Assembly (NCBI GenBank): GCA_021785115.1 | Contig: JAJYGO010000259.1 | Span: forward strand, 1-10,415 | Source of the DNA: Chloroflexota bacterium | Lineage (GTDB): Bacteria > Chloroflexota > Limnocylindria > Limnocylindrales > CSP1-4 | Length of the DNA stretch: 10,415 nt | Direction: 5' to 3' | Shown: positions 5,895-10,415 of the stretch, one piece after another | Layout: every line of letters starts with the position of its first letter | How positions within the stretch are numbered: position 1 is the stretch's first letter | Notes under the pieces: model-generated | Seen by the model: the letters and a program-made list of their open reading frames with translations, nothing else | What the model was told of the DNA's origin: nothing | Database searches by the model: none | Made by a program: the position numbers and the translations under genes

Positions 5895-7939
5895 TCTCGC
5901 TTCCCGCTGCCCCGCCTCGGCGCGTCCGGCCGGTTGGGCCTCCGCGCCACAGGCCGGCTCCCTGCCGCCGCGCCCTTCGCGGCGCCCTCCGCGGCCTCCG
6001 CGCGGGGATGGCCCGGCCCCGGCGCGACGGGGCCCGACCCGGGGATCGGCGACGCCTCGCGCTCGACGGCGATGAGGTGCATGACGGCGTTGATCAGCGC
6101 CAGGTGGGTGAACGCCTGCGGGAAATTCCCCAGGTGCCGCCCGGTGTCGGCATCGAGTTCCTCGCCGTACAGCTGGAGCGGGCTCGCGTACGACAGCAGC
6201 TTCTCGCACAGGCGGCGGGCCCGCTCGACCTCGCCGATCTCCACGAGCGCCGAGACGAGCCAGAACGAGCAGATCGTGAACGTCCCCTCCTCGCCCGACA
6301 GCCCATCGTCGGTCCGGTCCACGCGGTAGCGCAGCACGAGCCCGTCGTGCGTGAGCTCGTCGGCGATCGCGAGCACGGTTCGCCGGATGCGCTCGTCCGT
6401 CCGGGGCAGGAACCCGAGGAGCGGCATCAGCAGTACCGAGGCGTCGAGTGCGTCCGACCCGTACGACTGCGTGAACACGCCCCGGTCGTCCAGGCCGTGC
6501 GCGCAGACGTCCTCGCGGATCTCGTCGGCGATACCCGCCCATCGATCGGCCAGATCGTCGTCCAGCCGCAGCCGCGCGAGCCGCGAACCCCGGTCGAGCG
6601 CGACCCAGCACATCACCTTCGACGATGTGAAGTGCCTGGGCTCGCCGCGAATCTCCCAGATCCCGCGGTCCGGATCGCGCCAGTTCGCGATGGCCGCCTC
6701 GACCAGCTTGCGGAGGATCGGCCAGAACCGCTCGTCGAGGTGATCCCGCGTCGTGTGGAGGTAGGCGGCGTCGAGCACGGCGCCCCAGACGTCGTGCTGG
6801 CGCTGCCGGTACGCGGCGTTGCCGACCCGGACCGGCCGCGCCCCCTCGTACCCCGACAGGTGATCGAGCGTTCGCTCGGCCAGATCGCGCTCGCCGTCGA
6901 TCCCGTACATGATCTGGATGTCGCCGTCACCGCCCGCGACGTCCGCGACGAAGTCGAGGTAGTCGCTCGCCTCCCAGTCGAACCCGAGCGTGTGGAGGCC
7001 CCACAGCGCGAACGCGGAATCGCGCATCCAGGAGTACCGGTAGTCCCAGTTCCGCTCGCCGCCCGGCGTCTCCGGCAGCGACGTGGTGGGAGCGGCGATC
7101 ACGGCCCCGGACGGGGCGTACGTGAGCCCCTTCAGCGTCAGCGCCGATCGCTCGAGGTACGTGCGCCACCGGTGGTCGGGGACGTGGCCGCGGGCGAGCC
7201 AGTGCTGCCAGTGGTGCGCGGTCCACTCGAGCATCGCGTGCGCCTCGTCGCTCGTCCGCGGAGGCTCCGCGCCGCCCCACGACAGCGCGCAGAACTTGAC
7301 CTCGCCCTGGTGCATCAGGTGCCGCGCCCGGGCCCGCGGTCCTTCGAACCCCAGGTTGAGGTCGGTCGTCAGCGTGAGCGCCACGTCCGACCCCTCGGCC
7401 CGGCAGACGCCCTGGTGGTAGCCGGGCTCCGTGTACTCCCACGCGCCGAGGTGCTGCCCGTAGTCGAAGACCGGCTCGCAGTCGAGCATCAGCTGCACGT
7501 CGCCGTTCACGCAGCGGACCATGCGAAGCAGGATGTGACTGGCGTCGTAATCGGTCGGTGCCCGCCGCTGGCTGCGCGAGCGGTCGCGCTCGTGGTGCCA
7601 CGGCCCGATCAGCAGCACGTCCCGGACGATGATCCAGCCCGTGTCCGATCCCCACGAGGTCTCGAGGATCATCGTTCCCGGCAGGTACCGACGCGCGGAC
7701 GGGACGTGGACGTCGGCGGGCCCGAGCCGGAACTCTCCCGCGTCGCGGTCGAGGATGGCCCCGAACACGCTCGGCGAGTCCATGCGCGGGAGGCACAGCC
7801 ACTCGACCTTGCCGCTCGGCGCGATCAGCGCGGTCGTCTCGCAGTCGGAGAGGAACGCGTAGTCGCCGATCGGCGCGAACGCGGACTGCGCGGCGAACGC
7901 CGGCGGCGCCAGCTCGAAGGGTTCGCGGTCAGCGCTCAC
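5891..7939 (-). CDS. GH15 glucoamylase/trehalase-like glycoside hydrolase
   Basis: A 682-residue protein of glycoside hydrolase family 15, the group that includes bacterial glucoamylases and the mycobacterial GH15 trehalase. An N-terminal beta-sandwich domain (IGDYAFLSDCETTALIAPSGKVEWLCLPRMDSP at about 24-56) precedes an (alpha/alpha)6 barrel. Hallmarks are RNWDYRYSWMRDS (about 296-308), GIWEIRGE with probable catalytic acid Glu429, EEGTFTICSFW with probable catalytic base Glu551, and GNFPQAFTHLALINA near 604-618. It likely releases glucose from alpha-glucosides or trehalose; no signal peptide suggests cytosolic action. The last 55 or so residues are a Pro/Gly/Arg-rich basic tail beyond the usual family end. 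GTG (7937-7939) is chosen because GGGGGTGG precedes it. It overlaps the aldo/keto reductase start by 4 nt. Confidence 0.93.
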   Translation of the reverse strand: MSADREPFELAPPAFAAQSAFAPIGDYAFLSDCETTALIAPSGKVEWLCLPRMDSPSVFGAILDRDAGEFRLGPADVHVPSARRYLPGTMILETSWGSDTGWIIVRDVLLIGPWHHERDRSRSQRRAPTDYDASHILLRMVRCVNGDVQLMLDCEPVFDYGQHLGAWEYTEPGYHQGVCRAEGSDVALTLTTDLNLGFEGPRARARHLMHQGEVKFCALSWGGAEPPRTSDEAHAMLEWTAHHWQHWLARGHVPDHRWRTYLERSALTLKGLTYAPSGAVIAAPTTSLPETPGGERNWDYRYSWMRDSAFALWGLHTLGFDWEASDYLDFVADVAGGDGDIQIMYGIDGERDLAERTLDHLSGYEGARPVRVGNAAYRQRQHDVWGAVLDAAYLHTTRDHLDERFWPILRKLVEAAIANWRDPDRGIWEIRGEPRHFTSSKVMCWVALDRGSRLARLRLDDDLADRWAGIADEIREDVCAHGLDDRGVFTQSYGSDALDASVLLMPLLGFLPRTDERIRRTVLAIADELTHDGLVLRYRVDRTDDGLSGEEGTFTICSFWLVSALVEIGEVERARRLCEKLLSYASPLQLYGEELDADTGRHLGNFPQAFTHLALINAVMHLIAVEREASPIPGSGPVAPGPGHPRAEAAEGAAKGAAAGSRPVARRPNRPDAPRRGSGKRE

Positions 7940-7956
7940 GTGCCCACCCCCGTCGC

Positions 7957-7975
7957 GCCGGGCGCCACGCCCGGC
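7957..7975 (-). terminator. Small hairpin between the F420 and GH15 genes
   Basis: An 8-bp perfect stem (GCCGGGCG/CGCCCGGC) with a three-base loop sits 56 nt beyond the F420-family gene stop and 18 nt before the GH15 start, just upstream of its Shine-Dalgarno. It may be a terminator, or a leader hairpin affecting GH15 translation. No U-run is present. Confidence 0.35.
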
Positions 7976-8030
7976 CGCGCCAGTCTCGCACAGCCCCACG
8001 TGGACGGCGATCGATCGACGCGTCCGCGCG

Positions 8031-8468
8031 TTACGGTCCCGCGGAAACCGGTGTCAGCACGACGAGTGGGATGGACCGCGTCGTCAGGCGCTGGTACCCG
8101 TCGTACCGTCCGTGGTTGTTCTCGTTGACGAGCCGCCACAGCCGCTCGTATGCCGGATCGCCACGCTCGACGACCCTCGCCGTGGCACGCATCCGCTTCG
8201 TGCCGACCTGGACCCCCACCTCGGGGTCCGTCTGGAGGTTCAGGAACCACGCCGGCGGCCGGTCGCGGCCGCCGTTCGACGCGACGACGACGAAGCCGTC
8301 GCTGTCCCGGGCGTAGACGAGCGCATGCGTCCGCGGCGCACCGCTCCGCCGGCCGCGCGTCGTGAGCAGCAGGGTCGGCACGAGGATGAGGCGGTGGCCG
8401 ACGCGACCACCGGATCCGACGTAGATCGCCTCGTGCAGCCGGTACACGAGTCGCTCGAGGGATGCCAT
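8031..8468 (-). CDS. F420-dependent nitroreductase-family protein (DDN-like)
   Basis: A 145-residue split-beta-barrel protein of the deazaflavin-dependent nitroreductase family (formerly DUF385), whose founding member is mycobacterial Ddn. Visible signatures are LLLTTRGRRSGAPRTHALVY (33-52), VVASNGGRDRPPAWFLNLQTDP (61-82) with the following VGVQVG, and YQRLTTRSIPLVVLTP near the end. Family members use reduced F420 to reduce quinones, nitro compounds or enones, in the cytosol or at the membrane face. The physiological substrate here is unknown, and F420 biosynthesis genes are not in the window. ATG at 8466-8468 lies 35 nt after the pirin stop with no evident Shine-Dalgarno; co-transcription with pirin is likely. 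The stop is TAA. Confidence 0.9.
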   Translation of the reverse strand: MASLERLVYRLHEAIYVGSGGRVGHRLILVPTLLLTTRGRRSGAPRTHALVYARDSDGFVVVASNGGRDRPPAWFLNLQTDPEVGVQVGTKRMRATARVVERGDPAYERLWRLVNENNHGRYDGYQRLTTRSIPLVVLTPVSAGP

Positions 8469-8503
8469 CGGTCAGCGGGGCTTCGGGCGCCGGCGCGGAG
8501 CAC

Positions 8504-9529
8504 TCATGCCCCAGCCCGCTGCCCGTCGCCGGCCTGGCCCGACTCCACGATCTCCGTCGGGGCATTGTGGACCGAGGCGATCGCCGGGATCGAGCCGAGG
8601 CGCCCCGCCTGGTAGTCCTCGAACGCCTGGAGCAGCTCGGCGCGCGTGTTCATCACGAACGGGCCATACCAGGCGACGGGCTCGCGGATGGGTTTCCCAC
8701 CGAGGATCAGCACGTCGAGGTTGGGGCTGCGGCTCTCCTGGGTCGCGTCCGCCTGGAGCGTGATCGCGTCGCCGGGCCCGAAGACCGCCAGCTGGCCGGT
8801 CCCGATCGGCCGGCGCTCCGTGCCCACGCTCCCGCGGCCGGCAAGGACGTACACGAGCGCGTTGTAGTCGGGCCGCCACGGCAGGACGAGCCGCGCCGTC
8901 GACGCGAGCGTCGCGTGGACGAACGTCATCGGCGTGTACGTCGAGCCGGGCCCCGCGTGACCCGCGACCTCGCCAGCGATCACGCGCACGAGCGCGCCGC
9001 CGTCCGGCGAGGCGAGCAGGGCGACCTCGCTCGCGCGAAGGTCCTGGTAGCGGGGCGCCGCCCACTTCTGCGCCCGCGGCAGGTTCACCCAGAGCTGGAT
9101 GCCGTGGAAGAGCCCGCCGCTGACGACGAGCGACTCCGGCGGCTTCTCGATATGCAGGATGCCTGCGCCGGCGGTCATCCACTGCGTGTCACCGTTCGTG
9201 ATGACCCCGCCGCCCCCGTTCGAATCCTGGTGCTCGAACGTGCCGTCCATCATGTACGTCACGGTCTCGAAGCCGCGATGCGGGTGCCAGGGCGTGCCCT
9301 TGGGCTCGCCCGGCGCGTATTCGACCTCGCCCATCTGGTCCATGTGCACGAACGGGTCGAGGTCGGCCAGGTCGGCCCCCATGAACGCGCGGCGGACGGG
9401 GAACCCCTCGCCTTCGAACCCGCGAGGCGCCGTCGTGACCTGGCGGACGGGGCGCTGGCGCGCGGTGAGGACGTCCGGCTCCGGGATGCGGGGCAGGACG
9501 GTGATGTCGGGGACGGTGACGGCAGGCAT
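8504..9529 (-). CDS. Pirin-family bicupin protein
   Basis: A 341-residue soluble protein with two cupin domains. The N-terminal cupin contains WHPHRGFETVTY (81-92) and GAGILHIEKPPE (121-132), supplying the metal ligands His82, His84, His126 and Glu128 that match the iron site of human pirin. WVNLP follows, and the C-terminal cupin has lost those ligands. Several bacterial pirins have quercetin 2,3-dioxygenase activity and others modulate metabolic enzymes; which applies here is not readable. The chosen ATG (9527-9529) is preceded by a weak GAGAAG Shine-Dalgarno and starts the first homologous stretch; upstream sequence in frame is low-complexity. It follows the MarR gene by 52 nt and precedes the F420-family gene, suggesting a shared redox-related transcript. 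Confidence 0.92.
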   Translation of the reverse strand: MPAVTVPDITVLPRIPEPDVLTARQRPVRQVTTAPRGFEGEGFPVRRAFMGADLADLDPFVHMDQMGEVEYAPGEPKGTPWHPHRGFETVTYMMDGTFEHQDSNGGGGVITNGDTQWMTAGAGILHIEKPPESLVVSGGLFHGIQLWVNLPRAQKWAAPRYQDLRASEVALLASPDGGALVRVIAGEVAGHAGPGSTYTPMTFVHATLASTARLVLPWRPDYNALVYVLAGRGSVGTERRPIGTGQLAVFGPGDAITLQADATQESRSPNLDVLILGGKPIREPVAWYGPFVMNTRAELLQAFEDYQAGRLGSIPAIASVHNAPTEIVESGQAGDGQRAGA

Positions 9530-9581
9530 GCTCTTCTCGTTCAGCGCGACCGGGCCGCGATCGCAGGTTCGTGGTGGGTGA

Positions 9582-10121
9582 TCATCGCGCGTCGCTCCCG
9601 GGTGCGCTGCCGGGGGAGACTTCGGCCGGTCCGGCAAGCCGCTCGAGCAGGGCCCGGAGGCTCGCGACCGACGCCGGGTCGAGCCGTCGGCCGACCTCCG
9701 CGTCGAGCACGGCCGCATGGTGGACGAGCGCGGCCGGCAGGGCCTCGACGCCGGCCGGTGTCAGCTGGGCGTACGTGCCGCGGCGATCCTGGGGGCACGT
9801 GACGCGCGCCACGAGGCCGGAGGAGACGAGATCGTCGACGCGGCGCGTGAGCCCGCTCGGCGTCAGGCCGGCGCGCTCCGCCAGGTCGCGGAGCCGCAGC
9901 CGATGCCCGGGCGCCTCGAAGAGCGGCAGCAGGACACCGAACGCGTCGGGCCCGACGATGTCGCACCCGGACGAGCCACGTTCGAGGGAGCGGTCGAGTG
10001 CCGCGTGGGCGGCGACGAGCGCCGACCAGAGGCGGACACTCGGCGACACGCACGCGTCGTGGGACGTCGACGCGCCGGGGCGCGCCTCGTGCGCCGGGGG
10101 CGGGAGAGTCGGCGCCGTCAT
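9582..10121 (-). CDS. MarR-family regulator
   Basis: A 179-residue transcriptional regulator. Dimer-forming N-terminal helices lead into a winged helix-turn-helix: LRLRDLAERAGLTPSGLTRRVDDLVSSGLV (about 75-104), then the wing CPQDRRGTYAQLTPAG (109-124). Three cysteines are present, Cys24, Cys53 and Cys109, the last in the wing. Redox sensing as in OhrR/OspR-type MarR proteins is possible, but conservation cannot be judged here. ATG (10119-10121) overlaps the TGA of the upstream flavin reductase gene as ATGA, so it is translated from that transcript and probably controls it. Its promoter and operator would lie right of the window. No clear operator palindrome is seen in the 52-nt gap before pirin, apart from the octamer GCGATCGC at 9557-9564. 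Confidence 0.92.
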   Translation of the reverse strand: MTAPTLPPPAHEARPGASTSHDACVSPSVRLWSALVAAHAALDRSLERGSSGCDIVGPDAFGVLLPLFEAPGHRLRLRDLAERAGLTPSGLTRRVDDLVSSGLVARVTCPQDRRGTYAQLTPAGVEALPAALVHHAAVLDAEVGRRLDPASVASLRALLERLAGPAEVSPGSAPGSDAR

Positions 10122-10415
10122 GCCGCAGACGACCAGCGCCGCGTGGCGACGGGCTCGCGCCGGCCGGCGACAGGCCCATGCAGCGTCTCCTGCCGGACAG
10201 ACGCGACGAACTCGCCGACGACCTCGGCGAGCTCGGCCAGGAGCTGGTCGTCGGGCAACCCCCCATCGTCGCCGAGCCGAGCCGCGGCATTCGCGACGCC
10301 GAACCGCCGCTCGAACGGCACCGCGCCCGCGAATGCGAGCACGGCTGCGGCGTGGTCGAGCGCATGGCGCACGCCGCCCATGCCCGGCGTGGCGCCCAGG
10401 AGCAGGACCGGCTTC
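10118..10415 (-). CDS. NADPH-dependent FMN reductase-like flavoprotein, C-terminal part
   Basis: Only the last 98 codons are inside the window; the frame is open through the right edge. The visible start KPVLLLGATPGMGGVRHAL, then AAAVLAFAGA and DDQLLAELAEVVGEFVASV, matches the C-terminal half of NADPH-dependent FMN reductases (flavodoxin-like fold, ChrR/azoreductase relatives). There the KPV-LLGA-PG strand and loop follow the flavin site. These enzymes move electrons from NAD(P)H to FMN, quinones, azo compounds or metals. The usual protein is about 180-200 residues, so roughly half is missing. The TGA overlaps the start of the MarR gene by 4 nt. An internal ATG at 10381 is not the real start. 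Confidence 0.82.
   Translation of the reverse strand, partial: KPVLLLGATPGMGGVRHALDHAAAVLAFAGAVPFERRFGVANAAARLGDDGGLPDDQLLAELAEVVGEFVASVRQETLHGPVAGRREPVATRRWSSAA

Noticed and set aside
6008..8128. 706-codon open plus-strand frame
   Set aside because: It is antiparallel to the GH15 gene, whose minus-strand product carries all the GH15 hallmarks.
9530..9718. Longer pirin start at 9718
   Set aside because: The extra 63 residues overlap the MarR gene and lack pirin-like sequence. The ATG at 9529 starts the homologous part.

Overview
The window is very GC-rich, with codon third positions almost always G or C. Every gene I can support lies on the minus strand, so transcription runs from the right edge to the left. 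A deazaflavin (F420)-dependent family protein, two MarR regulators, a GH15 trehalase-like enzyme and likely leaderless starts fit a high-GC actinobacterium or a GC-rich Chloroflexota lineage (for example Limnocylindria-like). The sequence alone does not decide between them. Nothing indicates a plasmid, phage, insertion sequence, tRNA, rRNA or CRISPR array.

Layout in transcription order (right to left). (1) 10415-8031, a redox group: the C-terminal part of an NADPH-dependent FMN reductase-like flavoprotein, a MarR regulator whose ATG overlaps the reductase stop by 4 nt, a pirin, and an F420-type nitroreductase-family protein. (2) 7939-4881, a carbohydrate pair: a GH15 glucoamylase/trehalase-like hydrolase and an aldo/keto reductase joined by an ATGA overlap. 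(3) 4661-2435, a regulator-exporter unit: a MarR regulator with an acidic repeat tail and a 12-helix MFS exporter joined by a GTGA overlap. A near-perfect palindrome lies over the predicted -10 box, and the first G of the GTG start falls at the predicted +1. (4) 2242-374: a 79-residue protein resembling the general stress protein 17M/YflT fold, then a membrane-anchored, probably beta-propeller surface protein. (5) 1-373: no confident gene, but a run of hairpins with a strong Shine-Dalgarno and a six-codon mini-ORF on the minus strand.

Functionally the window reads as chromosomal housekeeping and stress-response content: flavin/F420 redox chemistry under MarR control, sugar hydrolysis followed by aldose/carbonyl oxidoreduction, and a self-regulated efflux pump. 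The two least ordinary signals are the operator/-10/leaderless-start arrangement of the marR-MFS unit and the unexplained hairpin cluster at 155-300. No clearly new multi-gene system is evident.
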